Below are positions 24,673-33,087 of a DNA stretch of 64,000 nucleotides, in pieces; the first letter of the stretch is position 1; each line of letters starts with the position of its first letter. The notes below the pieces were generated by a model. It worked only from the letters and a program-made list of their open reading frames with translations. It searched no databases and had not been told where the DNA came from. Source of the stretch: Streptomyces olivochromogenes (GTDB lineage Bacteria; Actinomycetota; Actinomycetes; Streptomycetales; Streptomycetaceae); the NCBI RefSeq assembly GCF_001514115.1, contig NZ_KQ948454.1, forward strand, positions 62,001 through 126,000, given 5' to 3'. A program made the position numbers and the translations under genes.

Positions 24673-25185
24673 GTGCCGTCGTCCCCGGCGCGCCTGGAGC
24701 CGTTCAACTCGGCGCCCGCCGACTCCGTCGTGCGCGCGCTCCTGACCTGCTGCCACAGCCTGCGCTGGGCCCACCGACTGGCCGACCACCGGCCCTACCC
24801 GGACCTGGACGCCTTTCTCGCCGCGGCCGACGAGGCGGCCTACGACCTCACCCCGGCCGACCTGGCCGAGGCCCTCGCGGGCGAGTCCCTCACGCTGCTC
24901 CCGGACGGCGCCTACTCCGCCGCCCACACGGCCCTGAGCGCGGCCCACGCGGCCTACGAAAGCCGCTTCGGGCATGTGTTCGTCATCTGTCTGGACGACT
25001 TCTCCCCGGAGGAATCACTGGATCAGGTGCTCGTCGGAATCCGATCACGATTGACAAACGATCCCGAAGAGGAGCGGCTGGTCACGGCGGAGGAGCTGCG
25101 CCGTCTGGCCAGGGGCCGCCTGACGCGCCTCCTCGGGGACGAGGGGCCCTGGGCCGTCCGGAATAGCCCGAACGTGCCTGATTGA
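24673..25185 (+). CDS. UraD-like (OHCU decarboxylase fold) protein lacking the catalytic HPRIG motif
   Basis: 170 residues from the GTG at 24673, the usual length of the OHCU decarboxylase family (purine catabolism). An earlier GTG at 24556 lies in an inverted repeat. Family marks: LLTCCHSLRWAHRLADHRPY at the start, AYESRFGHVFVICLDDF in the middle, and VLVGIRSRLTNDPEEERLVT with ELRRLARGRLTRLL at the end. Where active enzymes carry HPRIG with the catalytic His, this protein has GESLTLLPDG (about 70-79), and the usual Glu-rich helix after it is altered. So it probably does not catalyse the decarboxylation. It precedes sdhC by 146 bp on the same strand; any link to respiration is guesswork. Confidence 0.7.
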   Translation: MPSSPARLEPFNSAPADSVVRALLTCCHSLRWAHRLADHRPYPDLDAFLAAADEAAYDLTPADLAEALAGESLTLLPDGAYSAAHTALSAAHAAYESRFGHVFVICLDDFSPEESLDQVLVGIRSRLTNDPEEERLVTAEELRRLARGRLTRLLGDEGPWAVRNSPNVPD

Positions 25186-25238
25186 TTGCCAGTTTGATCA
25201 CATAGATAGGGCCGCTGTAAACGTTCCGACAAGTCGTC

Positions 25239-25331
25239 GCTACGATGGCCAGGGCCGGTGGACCGTACCCGGCCGGGCCGACCGACACAGAAGCCGGCAG
25301 GCCCCAATCCCCGCTCCCGGAGGGTTCTTCC
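25239..25331 (+). promoter_or_regulatory. Probable promoter and leader of the sdh operon
   Basis: TACGAT at 25241-25246 is a good vegetative -10 box; the -35 region near 25217-25223 is poor. The 85-nt leader ends in CCGGAGGGTTCTTCC, whose GGAGG is correctly placed for the GTG start of sdhC. Confidence 0.4.
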
Positions 25332-25712
25332 GTGCCGGCTGGAACGCTGTACCGCGGCCGGGAAGGAATGTGGTCCTGGGTGGCTCATCGAGTCACCGGC
25401 GTCCTCATCTTCTTCTTCCTGTTCGTACACGTGCTGGACACCGCTCTCGTCCGTGTCTCCCCCGAGGACTACGACAGGGTCGTGTCCACGTACAAGAATC
25501 CGATCGTCGCGCTGCTGGAGTACGGCCTCGTCGCCGCCATCCTCTTCCACGCGCTCAACGGCCTGCGCATCATCGCCGTCGACTTCTGGTCGAAGGGCCC
25601 GCGCTACCAGAAGCAGATGCTCTGGTCCGTCGTCGGTATCTGGGTCGTGCTGATGATCGGGGCCCTGTACCCGGTCCTCGGTCACGCATTCCGCGAAGTC
25701 TTCGGGAGCTGA
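25332..25712 (+). CDS. sdhC: Succinate dehydrogenase cytochrome b556 subunit
   Basis: 126 residues from the GTG at 25332 (GGAGG 9 nt upstream). Three membrane helices: VTGVLIFFFLFVHVLDTALV, ALLEYGLVAAILFHALNGLR and MLWSVVGIWVVLMIGALYPV. The conserved HRVTG and the HVLD and HALNG histidines are candidate heme and quinone-site residues. It anchors SdhAB in the membrane and passes electrons to menaquinone. The next gene starts 8 bp after the stop. Confidence 0.95.
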   Translation: MPAGTLYRGREGMWSWVAHRVTGVLIFFFLFVHVLDTALVRVSPEDYDRVVSTYKNPIVALLEYGLVAAILFHALNGLRIIAVDFWSKGPRYQKQMLWSVVGIWVVLMIGALYPVLGHAFREVFGS

Positions 25713-25720
25713 CGCCGCCC

Positions 25721-26218
25721 ATGTCGAACAACACAGTCACTACTGAGGCCGCCGGTTCCGGTATCGGGCCGGTCGAGGGCGCGTACTCCTCGTACAGCGT
25801 CGACAACCCGGCGCCGTTCATCGAGGCCCCGCGCAAGCGCACCAAGAAGACCCCGAAGTCCACCCGTGGCAACTTCGAGATGTACGGCTGGCTGTTCATG
25901 CGCCTGTCCGGCATCGTGCTGGTCGTCCTGGTCCTCGGCCACCTGCTCATCCAGCTCGTCCTCGACGGCGGTGTCTCCAAGATCGGCTTCGCGTTCGTCG
26001 CGGGCCGCTGGGCCTCCCCGTGGTGGCAGGTCTGGGACCTCGCGATGCTGTGGCTCGCGATGCTGCACGGCGCCAACGGCCTGCGCACGGTCATCAACGA
26101 CTACGCGGAGCGCGCGAACACCCGGCTGTGGCTCAAGGGCCTGCTCTACACCGCCACGGTGTTCACCATCCTGCTGGGCACGCTGGTGATCTTCACCTTC
26201 GACCCGAACATCCGCTAG
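25721..26218 (+). CDS. sdhD: Succinate dehydrogenase hydrophobic membrane anchor subunit
   Basis: 165 residues from the ATG at 25721. A polar N-terminal extension of about 60 residues (SNNTVTTEAAGSGIGP to APRKRTKKTPKSTRGN) precedes three helices: MRLSGIVLVVLVLGHLLIQL, WDLAMLWLAMLHGANGLRTV and GLLYTATVFTILLGTLVIFT. The GHLL and LHGANGLR histidines fit heme and quinone positions. It pairs with SdhC. The long charged N-terminus is typical of actinobacterial SdhD. Confidence 0.93.
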   Translation: MSNNTVTTEAAGSGIGPVEGAYSSYSVDNPAPFIEAPRKRTKKTPKSTRGNFEMYGWLFMRLSGIVLVVLVLGHLLIQLVLDGGVSKIGFAFVAGRWASPWWQVWDLAMLWLAMLHGANGLRTVINDYAERANTRLWLKGLLYTATVFTILLGTLVIFTFDPNIR

Positions 26219-26242
26219 GCACGGGGCTGAGGTAACCGACTC

Positions 26243-27997
26243 ATGCAGATCCACAAGTACGACACCGTCATCGTGGGCGCCGGCGGCGCCGGCATGCGCG
26301 CCGCCATCGAGGCGACGAAGCGCAGCCGCACCGCCGTGCTGACGAAGCTCTACCCCACCCGCTCCCACACGGGCGCGGCGCAGGGCGGCATGGCCGCCGC
26401 GCTCGCCAACGTGGAGGAGGACAACTGGGAGTGGCACACCTTCGACACGGTCAAGGGCGGTGACTACCTGGTCGACCAGGACGCCGCCGAGATCCTGGCG
26501 AAGGAGGCCATCGACTCGGTCCTCGACCTGGAGAAGATGGGCCTTCCCTTCAACCGGACGCCCGAGGGCCGGATCGACCAGCGCCGCTTCGGCGGTCACT
26601 CCCGCAACCACGGCGAGGCCCCGGTCCGCCGGTCCTGCTACGCCGCGGACCGCACCGGCCACATGATCCTCCAGACGCTGTACCAGAACTGCGTCAAGGA
26701 GGGCGTGGAGTTCTTCAACGAGTTCTACGTCCTGGACCAGCTGATCACCGAGGTCGACGGCGTCAAGCGCTCGGCCGGTGTGATCGCCTACGAACTGGCG
26801 ACCGGCGAGATCCACGTCTTCCAGGCGAAGGCCGTGATCTACGCGTCCGGCGGCACCGGCAAGTTCTTCAAGGTGACCTCCAACGCGCACACCCTGACGG
26901 GTGACGGCCAGGCGGCCGTCTACCGTCGCGGGCTGCCGCTGGAGGACATGGAGTTCTTCCAGTTCCACCCGACCGGCATCTGGCGCATGGGCATCCTGCT
27001 GACGGAGGGCGCCCGCGGTGAGGGCGGCATCCTCCGCAACAAGGACGGCGAGCGCTTCATGGAGAAGTACGCGCCGGTCATGAAGGACCTCGCGTCCCGT
27101 GACGTCGTCTCACGCTCCATCTACACGGAGATCCGTGAGGGCCGCGGCTGCGGTCCCGAGGGCGACCACGTCTACCTCGACCTCACGCACCTCCCGCCGG
27201 AGCAGCTGGACGCCAAGCTCCCGGACATCACGGAGTTCGCGCGCACCTACCTCGGCATCGAGCCCTACACGGACCCGATCCCGATCCAGCCCACGGCGCA
27301 CTACGCCATGGGCGGCATCCCGACGAACGTCCAGGGTGAGGTGCTCCGCGACAACACGACCGTCGTGCCGGGCCTGTACGCCGCCGGTGAGGTCGCCTGT
27401 GTGTCCGTGCACGGCGCCAACCGCCTCGGCACCAACTCGCTCCTGGACATCAACGTGTTCGGGCGCCGCGCGGGCATCGCCGCCGCCGAGTACTCCGCGA
27501 AGGCCGACTACGTCGAGCTGCCCGAGGACCCGGCCTCGCAGGTCGTCTCGCAGGTCGAGCACCTGCGTAACTCCACGGGCACGGAGCGGGTCGCCGCGCT
27601 GCGCCTGGAGCTGCAGGAGTGCATGGACGCCAACGTGATGGTGTTCCGCACCGAGCAGACGATCAAGACGGCGGTCGAGAAGATCGCCGAGCTGCGCGAG
27701 CGCTACCGGAACGTCTCGATCCAGGACAAGGGCAAGCGGTTCAACACGGACCTCCTCGAGGCCATCGAGCTGGGCAACCTGCTCGACCTGGCCGAGGTCA
27801 TGGCCGTCTCCGCGCTCGCCCGCAAGGAGTCCCGCGGCGGTCACTACCGCGAGGACTACCCGAACCGAGACGACGTCAACTTCATGCGCCACACCATGGC
27901 GTACCGCGAGGTCGGCGACGACGGCACCGAGTCCATCCGTCTCGACTACAAGCCGGTCGTCCAGACCCGCTACCAGCCGATGGAGCGTAAGTACTGA
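26243..27997 (+). CDS. sdhA: Succinate dehydrogenase flavoprotein subunit
   Basis: 584 residues, ATG start. The FAD site [18 protein letters not shown] opens the protein; [14 protein letters not shown] carries the His that binds FAD covalently; [18 protein letters not shown] and [14 protein letters not shown] line the active site; [21 protein letters not shown] closes the FAD domain. It oxidises succinate to fumarate in the TCA cycle at the inner membrane face. It ends in TGATG with the sdhB start, so it is translationally coupled to it. Confidence 0.97.
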   Translation: MQIHKYDTVIVGAGGAGMRAAIEATKRSRTAVLTKLYPTRSHTGAAQGGMAAALANVEEDNWEWHTFDTVKGGDYLVDQDAAEILAKEAIDSVLDLEKMGLPFNRTPEGRIDQRRFGGHSRNHGEAPVRRSCYAADRTGHMILQTLYQNCVKEGVEFFNEFYVLDQLITEVDGVKRSAGVIAYELATGEIHVFQAKAVIYASGGTGKFFKVTSNAHTLTGDGQAAVYRRGLPLEDMEFFQFHPTGIWRMGILLTEGARGEGGILRNKDGERFMEKYAPVMKDLASRDVVSRSIYTEIREGRGCGPEGDHVYLDLTHLPPEQLDAKLPDITEFARTYLGIEPYTDPIPIQPTAHYAMGGIPTNVQGEVLRDNTTVVPGLYAAGEVACVSVHGANRLGTNSLLDINVFGRRAGIAAAEYSAKADYVELPEDPASQVVSQVEHLRNSTGTERVAALRLELQECMDANVMVFRTEQTIKTAVEKIAELRERYRNVSIQDKGKRFNTDLLEAIELGNLLDLAEVMAVSALARKESRGGHYREDYPNRDDVNFMRHTMAYREVGDDGTESIRLDYKPVVQTRYQPMERKY

Positions 27998-28776
27998 TGG
28001 CTACCCCGACCCTCGACAAGGCGGACAGCGCCGGCCAGCCCGAGGCGGGCTTCGCCGACTCGCCGTACATCACCGCCACCTTCCGCATCCGCCGCTACAA
28101 CCCCGAGGTCGCGGCGGAGGCGGTCTGGGAAGACTTCCAGCTGGAGATCGACCCGAAGGAGCGCGTCCTCGACGCCCTCCACAAGATCAAGTGGGACCTG
28201 GACGGAACCCTCACCTTCCGTCGCTCCTGCGCGCACGGCATCTGCGGCTCGGACGCCATGCGGATCAACGGCAAGAACCGCCTCGCCTGCAAGACGCTGA
28301 TCAAGGACATCAACCCCGCCAAGCCGATCACGGTCGAGCCCATCAAGGGTCTGACGGTCCTCAAGGACCTCGTGGTCGACATGGAGCCGTTCTTCCAGGC
28401 GTACCGCGATGTGATGCCCTTCCTGATCACGAAGGACACCAACGAGCCGACGCGCGAGCGTCTGCAGTCCGCCGAGGACCGCGAGCGCTTCGACGACACC
28501 ACCAAGTGCATCCTGTGCGCGGCGTGCACGTCGTCCTGCCCGGTCTTCTGGAACGACGGTCAGTACTTCGGTCCGGCCGCCATCGTCAACGCGCACCGCT
28601 TCATCTTCGACAGCCGTGACGAGGCGGGCGAGCAGCGCCTGGAGATCCTCAACGACAAGGACGGCGTGTGGCGTTGCCGCACCACGTTCAACTGCACGGA
28701 CGCCTGCCCGCGCGGTATCGAGGTCACGAAGGCGATCCAGGAAGTGAAGCGCGCGCTGATCACGCGTCGCTTCTGA
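27997..28776 (+). CDS. sdhB: Succinate dehydrogenase iron-sulfur subunit
   Basis: 259 residues. The plant-type [2Fe-2S] ligands lie in SCAHGICGSDAM and NRLACKT; the [4Fe-4S] and [3Fe-4S] ligands lie in CILCAACTSSCPVFW and FNCTDACPRGIEVTKAI. It carries electrons from FADH2 in SdhA to the membrane anchor. N-terminal residues 1-25 are a short polar extension. Last gene of sdhCDAB; a strong hairpin terminator follows 35 bp after the stop. Confidence 0.97.
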   Translation: MATPTLDKADSAGQPEAGFADSPYITATFRIRRYNPEVAAEAVWEDFQLEIDPKERVLDALHKIKWDLDGTLTFRRSCAHGICGSDAMRINGKNRLACKTLIKDINPAKPITVEPIKGLTVLKDLVVDMEPFFQAYRDVMPFLITKDTNEPTRERLQSAEDRERFDDTTKCILCAACTSSCPVFWNDGQYFGPAAIVNAHRFIFDSRDEAGEQRLEILNDKDGVWRCRTTFNCTDACPRGIEVTKAIQEVKRALITRRF

Positions 28777-28810
28777 TCTTCCGGTCGGCCTTCCGGTCGT
28801 ACGGCGCCGT

Positions 28811-28841
28811 GGGCCCCGTTCCCCTTGTGGGAGCGGGGCCC
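28811..28841 (+). terminator. Terminator of the sdhCDAB operon
   Basis: GGGCCCCGTTCCC (28811-28823) pairs with GGGAGCGGGGCCC (28829-28841), one G-U pair, 5-nt loop; a T-rich stretch (GTTTTTC) appears about 18 bp later. Confidence 0.85.
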
Positions 28842-29411
28842 ACCGTCGTTGACGGACCGTGTTTTTCGGCCTTTCCCGAAGCGTCGAGAACGCGCCGGGG
28901 GCCGGGCCGCCGGTAAAAGCTTGTCATGGGAAGCAATGATTCCGTTGTGTATCGCCCCCGCCTGGGCGGGTGAAGGCGCCCCAGAGTAAAGAGAACCTCA
29001 TCGATATGAGGTTCCCCTGAGGGTACGGAAGGACCTTGCTCTCCGTAGTCGAATTCGCCATTGAGGGGCGATTGGCCTCTTGATAGGTTTCTCATGGGAA
29101 AGGCGCCCCGACTGACCACCGGGGGCCTTCGATCGGGACGGCCGGCGTACGCGGTAGGGAATTCTGCAGATTCCCGGATGCTCGGCGGCGCGCTCCGACG
29201 GGGGACAGGTGCAACTTCTTCTCTCCGGCCGAGCTGACCACTCTCCCGGATGAGGCCTCACTGCTTCCTGCGGCAGCCAGAGATCTGCCGCGTCATGCGC
29301 ACCATCTCGCTAGCGAATCGATTCCAGGGATCCCTCACGTTTCCGGTGCGGCTTCGCCATGCCGGAAATTCCCGGAAGACCATCAAATTCCATACAGGAA
29401 GGCTCAGCATC
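28842..29411. other. 570-bp gap of lower GC with hairpins, before the secreted-protein cassette
   Basis: No convincing coding frame. Features seen: a perfect 9-bp stem GAACCTCAT/ATGAGGTTC with loop CGAT (28993-29014); a GGGAAT/ATTCCC hairpin near 29157-29175; a stem-loop around TCCGG...CCGGA near 29342-29366; several AT-richer stretches that may hold promoters. The last 15 bp carry AGGAAGG, the ribosome site of the next gene. The length suggests a regulated promoter or a small RNA. Confidence 0.45.
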
Positions 29412-29777
29412 GTGAACGCCAAGCGTGTCATAGCGGCGACCGTCATCACCGCGGTCGCCGCAACGGGGGCCGCGGGGCTCGGCGCCGCCAACGCCTCGGC
29501 AACGTCGTTGCCGCAGCAGCGGACCGCCGCCCACCACTCGGTCGCCACCGCCACCGTCGTCAATGACGGAGTCCAGCCGCAGTTCTGGCACGCCGTCGCC
29601 CAGAGCGTGGTCGCCGCCACCGCGGTCAAGGTCACCGAGGCGGCGGTCAAGGTCTCGACGAAGCTCCGGTCCTCGTCCTCCAGCGAGTCCTCCTCGTCGT
29701 CCAGCGGTGGCCCCGCCGTCAGCGCGAACGGCCTGCATGGGGTCATCCCCGGGGACGTCCAGTACGACGCCAACTGA
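29412..29777 (+). CDS. Small secreted protein, candidate substrate of an Sdp-like cassette
   Basis: 121 residues from the GTG at 29412, with AGGAAGG 8 nt upstream. A clear Sec signal peptide (NAKRVIAATVITAVAATGAA) with probable cleavage after ANASA near residue 30. The mature part has no Cys: a polar segment, then a helix-prone hydrophobic/amphipathic stretch (FWHAVAQSVVAATAVKVTEA and KVSTKLR, about 59-85), a Ser-rich spacer and a short end GVIPGDVQYDAN. I do not recognise a family. It precedes the DUF5819 and HTTM genes, an arrangement like the Bacillus toxin SdpC with SdpA and SdpB, so it may be a precursor matured by them; it lacks SdpC's disulfide. Confidence 0.7.
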   Translation: MNAKRVIAATVITAVAATGAAGLGAANASATSLPQQRTAAHHSVATATVVNDGVQPQFWHAVAQSVVAATAVKVTEAAVKVSTKLRSSSSSESSSSSSGGPAVSANGLHGVIPGDVQYDAN

Positions 29778-29902
29778 CCGCGCCGGGGCCGTGTCCCTGA
29801 CCGGCCCCGGCATCCGGTGACGCACCACTCGCACACGCGCCCGGCGGTCCTCCCGGCCGCCGGGCGCACCCCTTCACCTCAGCGAAAGGGAGATGTCGCA
29901 CG

Positions 29903-30748
29903 ATGAGAGTCTTCGGGCGAGTCCCCGCGGACGCCGACGACGACCCGGCTCGCGCGGACGCCGACGACGACCCGGCCGGCGTGGGCGCCGACGACGACCC
30001 GGCCCGCGTGGGCGCCGACGACGACCCGGCCCGCGTGGGCGCCGCCGACGGCCCTCGCGCGGACGCCGGCAACGGCCCTCGCACGCACACGCACGCGGTC
30101 ACGGCGCGGCTGCGGATCTGCACCTTCCTGGCCCTGCTGCCCGTGGCCCTGTACACGGCCGCCTGCCTGGTCTACAACGCGCCCGATTCTCCGGCCAAGT
30201 CCCGTATCCAGGGAGCGGTCGCGCATGTCATGCAGCCGTATTTCTGGCAGGACTGGCAGCTCTTCGGCCCCACCCCGGGCAGCAACGACGACCTCATCTA
30301 CCTGACGGTGCGCATGCGGACCGCCGGTTCCGACCAGGTCGTGCAGACCAGCCCGGTGGAAATCGAGCAGGCCATCGACCGCGCCCCGCACGCATTCCCG
30401 CTGAATCCGACGAAGCTCCCGGGTATCCCGCTCGCATTCGACGCCGCCGCCAATCGGTACGCACGTATGGTGACGGATTTCAAAAAGCTTCCCGCGGCGC
30501 AACGCAAGGCGGCTCAGGCCGATCTGGACAAGCAGTACGTACCGGAGTTCCAGGAAATACAGCGCTTCCTTTCCGCCCGGGCCGCCACGATGTACCCGGG
30601 GGCGGAGATCGTGTCCGTCAAAGCCGCTTTCAAGACCAGGCCCATCATTCCTTTCTCGGAGCGCTATGTGACTCCGAAACCCGAAGAGAAGAGCAAGGGA
30701 ATTCTGGAGACGTCGTGGATGGACTACGTTCCGGGGGTGGCCCGCTGA
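29903..30748 (+). CDS. DUF5819-family membrane protein with acidic N-terminal repeats
   Basis: 281 residues from the ATG at 29903 (AAAGGGAGA upstream). Residues about 10-50 are four 9-residue ADDDPARVG-type repeats; one membrane helix follows (LRICTFLALLPVALYTAACL, about 70-89), then a soluble domain opening with VMQPYFWQDWQLFGPTPGSN, the QxWxLFxPxP signature of DUF5819. Later parts are helical (AAQRKAAQADLDKQYVPEF). Its size and its partner make it SdpA-like in role: SdpA works with SdpB to mature a peptide toxin. Stop and next start overlap (TGATG), so it is coupled to the HTTM gene. The repeat encodes an unusually acidic cytoplasmic arm. Confidence 0.75.
   Translation: MRVFGRVPADADDDPARADADDDPAGVGADDDPARVGADDDPARVGAADGPRADAGNGPRTHTHAVTARLRICTFLALLPVALYTAACLVYNAPDSPAKSRIQGAVAHVMQPYFWQDWQLFGPTPGSNDDLIYLTVRMRTAGSDQVVQTSPVEIEQAIDRAPHAFPLNPTKLPGIPLAFDAAANRYARMVTDFKKLPAAQRKAAQADLDKQYVPEFQEIQRFLSARAATMYPGAEIVSVKAAFKTRPIIPFSERYVTPKPEEKSKGILETSWMDYVPGVAR
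29933..30040. repeat. Four 27-bp tandem repeats inside the DUF5819 gene
   Basis: GCCGACGACGACCCGGC begins at 29933, 29960, 29987 and 30014, an exact 27-bp period; copies three and four are nearly identical over the full unit. It encodes ADDDPARVG-type repeats and keeps frame. Confidence 0.9.
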
Positions 30749-31788
30749 TGCGCGGATGGGCCAAGTACGGCCTGGCGTGGATCGATGCCGGGCTGCTACG
30801 GATGGCGAGCCGTGAGCACCGGCTGATCGGGATCGCGCTGCTGCGGATCGTGATCGGGCTGGCGACGGTCATGTACTGCCTCGCCGACTACGGAAACCGG
30901 CGGTTCCTGTGGGGCCCCGACTCCTACAACTCGATCCACACCGCGAAGGCGGCGCTGACCCACGGCGCCTTCTCCCTCTATCTGTTCAGCCACTCCACGG
31001 TGTGGTTCGAGATCGTCTTCCACGCCACGATCCTGGTCTCCGCCGCCTTCATGGTGTGCGGCGGCAGAGTGCTGACCGTGGCCCAGGCCGTGCTGATGTG
31101 GTCGCTGCACAACCGCAACCAGGACGTGCTGGAGGGCGGGGACAACCTCGCCCAGATCCTCGTCATCTTCATGGTCTTCACCGTCTCCAACGCCTACTTC
31201 GCGCCGGGGGCCAAGGCCAGGCGTGCCGGACTGCGGGCCCGTAGCGCCCCGTCGGCCGGCACGGTCGTACACAACCTGGCGGCGTATCTGATCGTCTTCC
31301 AGACCGCGGTGCTGTACTTCGCCGCGGGCTACTGGAAGATCACCGGGAAGATGTGGCAGGACGGCGTCGCCATGTACTACATCAGCCGCATCACCGGTTT
31401 CCAGATGTCGTCGACGTACGCGCACGCGATGGGCAACGCCTATGTCGGCACCGCGGTCAGCTACTTCACCATCTTCGCGGAACTGGCACTCCCGTTCGCG
31501 ATCCTGTCCGCCCGCGCCTGGGTGCGGAAGGCCAACACCCTGGCGCTGGAGGGCATGCACCTGGGCATCATGGCCTGCATGGGACTGGTGTGCTTCGGGC
31601 TGCTGATGATCGGCGCGGACTGCACCTGCCTGCGGGACGAGGACTACCGGTCCCTCAAAAAGCGGGCGGTCGGCGTCACTTCGCGCCTCGCCCAGCGGCT
31701 CCGGCCCGCCGGGACCGTCGGCGCCGGACCCGCCGCGGTCTCCGCGTTCGCCGCCCTCGCGCCTCGGGACGGGGCGGCCGATGCCTGA
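30748..31788 (+). CDS. HTTM-domain membrane protein (SdpB / gamma-carboxylase-like)
   Basis: 346 residues from the ATG overlapping the preceding stop. Multi-pass: LIGIALLRIVIGLATVMYCL, VFHATILVSAAFMVCGG, LAQILVIFMVFTVSNAYF, LAAYLIVFQTAVLYFAAGYW, AVSYFTIFAELALPFAIL and GIMACMGLVCFGLLMIGADC. LLRIVIGL near the start, MWSLHNRNQDVLEGGDNLAQ and YWKITGKMWQDG are typical of the HTTM domain shared by vitamin K-dependent gamma-carboxylase and SdpB. The C-terminus is cytoplasmic and basic. In Bacillus, SdpB with SdpA converts pro-SdpC to the active toxin; the same role for the upstream secreted protein is inferred. It overlaps the M23 gene by 8 bp. Confidence 0.85.
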   Translation: MRGWAKYGLAWIDAGLLRMASREHRLIGIALLRIVIGLATVMYCLADYGNRRFLWGPDSYNSIHTAKAALTHGAFSLYLFSHSTVWFEIVFHATILVSAAFMVCGGRVLTVAQAVLMWSLHNRNQDVLEGGDNLAQILVIFMVFTVSNAYFAPGAKARRAGLRARSAPSAGTVVHNLAAYLIVFQTAVLYFAAGYWKITGKMWQDGVAMYYISRITGFQMSSTYAHAMGNAYVGTAVSYFTIFAELALPFAILSARAWVRKANTLALEGMHLGIMACMGLVCFGLLMIGADCTCLRDEDYRSLKKRAVGVTSRLAQRLRPAGTVGAGPAAVSAFAALAPRDGAADA

Positions 31789-32959
31789 GCACGACAGCAC
31801 CGAGGCCGCCCGCGCCCTGGAGCGCTTCCTCCTGGCCGACCCCGGGCAGTGGAGCGAGCTGGCGCCGCGCGTCGTCGACGCCGTGGGCGACCGGCGGCTG
31901 CACGAAGTGGTCGGGGCGACACTCGCCCACGTGGGAGACGTGCGCTCGGTCACGGACGGCCCGGACGGGCTGGTGGTCCAGGGGACGGCGGGACGGACCC
32001 TGGCCTTCGCCGCCGCGGACGCCGGCGGGCGGCTCACCAACCTCCGTCTCGCCCCCGGCCCCTATCGGCCGCCCCGGCTGCGCGTCCCGGCCGGGGCACG
32101 CATCGCCGTGGGCTGGGCCCTGTGGTGCGTGCTGCTGGCCGTGCGCGTCGCGGCCTGCTGGACCGCCTCGTCGGTGACCGGCTGGTGCGGCGACGTCCTG
32201 ATCGTGGCCGCCGCGTATCTCCTCATGGAGGGGCGTCTCACGCCCGCCCGGCTGCCCTGGTGGCTGCGCCGGGCCATGGAAGCGGGCGGCCCCGTGGCAC
32301 TCGCCTCCGCCTGGCGGCTGCCCTCGCTGCCCGCCGGTCACCCAGGCGCGGAGCTCGTGACCGGTCTTGTCCTGCTGAGCGGTGTCGCCGGGTACCTGGT
32401 GTGGGCGCGACGCCACCGCTGGGGGGCGGAGCTGTCGGCGCCCCTGCGCTTCCCGCTGCGCGACGGCACCTGGCTCATCGCCCAGGGCGGCGGCCCCGGC
32501 CTGAACCACCACGCGCCCCACCCCGAACAGCGCGGGGCGATCGACGTCATCGGCGTCGGCGCGCGCGGCGCCCGGCTGCGCTCCGGCGCGGCGCCGGACG
32601 CCTACCTGATCTACGGCGCGAAGCTGTACGCCCCGTGCGACGGGGACGTGGTCTCCGCCGCCGACGACTACGCGGACCAGGTCCCCGGCACCATCCGCTA
32701 CGAACCCCCCTACGGCAACCACGTGTTCATCGACACCGGCAGTGAGCTGGTCAAGCTCGCGCATCTGCGGCCGGGCACCGTGACCGTGGCCACCGGCGAC
32801 CGGGTACGCGCGGGCCAACTCCTCGGCGAGGTCGGCAACTCGGGCAACACCACCGAGCCCCATCTGCACCTGCACGCCGAGCGCGACGGACTCGGCCTCG
32901 ACCTCCGGTTCACCGGCATCACCGGAACGCTGCACAGGGGACGCACGCTGCGTACCTGA
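31781..32959 (+). CDS. Membrane-anchored M23 (LytM-type) peptidase
   Basis: 392 residues; its ATG lies inside the end of the HTTM gene. Residues 1-100 form a soluble N-terminal domain (LEQFL-like helices, then VVQGTAGRTLAFAAADAGG). Four hydrophobic segments span about 105-215. The outside M23 domain has LNHHAPHPEQRGAIDVIG, the NHH...QR-AID variant of the metal site, and TEPHLHLHAERDG with the second His pair. Such enzymes cut peptidoglycan cross-bridges or Gly-rich peptides. Because of the overlap it must be co-expressed with the HTTM and DUF5819 proteins, and it may process the secreted protein or open the wall for it. Confidence 0.85.
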   Translation: MPEHDSTEAARALERFLLADPGQWSELAPRVVDAVGDRRLHEVVGATLAHVGDVRSVTDGPDGLVVQGTAGRTLAFAAADAGGRLTNLRLAPGPYRPPRLRVPAGARIAVGWALWCVLLAVRVAACWTASSVTGWCGDVLIVAAAYLLMEGRLTPARLPWWLRRAMEAGGPVALASAWRLPSLPAGHPGAELVTGLVLLSGVAGYLVWARRHRWGAELSAPLRFPLRDGTWLIAQGGGPGLNHHAPHPEQRGAIDVIGVGARGARLRSGAAPDAYLIYGAKLYAPCDGDVVSAADDYADQVPGTIRYEPPYGNHVFIDTGSELVKLAHLRPGTVTVATGDRVRAGQLLGEVGNSGNTTEPHLHLHAERDGLGLDLRFTGITGTLHRGRTLRT

Positions 32960-33087
32960 AGGGCCCCTGAAAGCCCCTCACACCGGGGACCACCCCGCAC
33001 CGCCCTCGCACCTCCCCTCCTCACGTCCGCCCGCGACCTCCGTACGTCCGGCCCGGACGCCACCTCGGCTCCCCAGAAGGGCTCTCC

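Noticed and set aside
28760..29119. 119-codon minus-strand frame after sdhB
   Set aside because: It runs through the sdh terminator hairpin, has no RBS or family features and lies in lower-GC sequence.
29933..30040. Regular 27-bp repeats, considered as a CRISPR-like array
   Set aside because: Units are contiguous without spacers, keep reading frame and encode ADDDPARVG repeats; no cas genes nearby.
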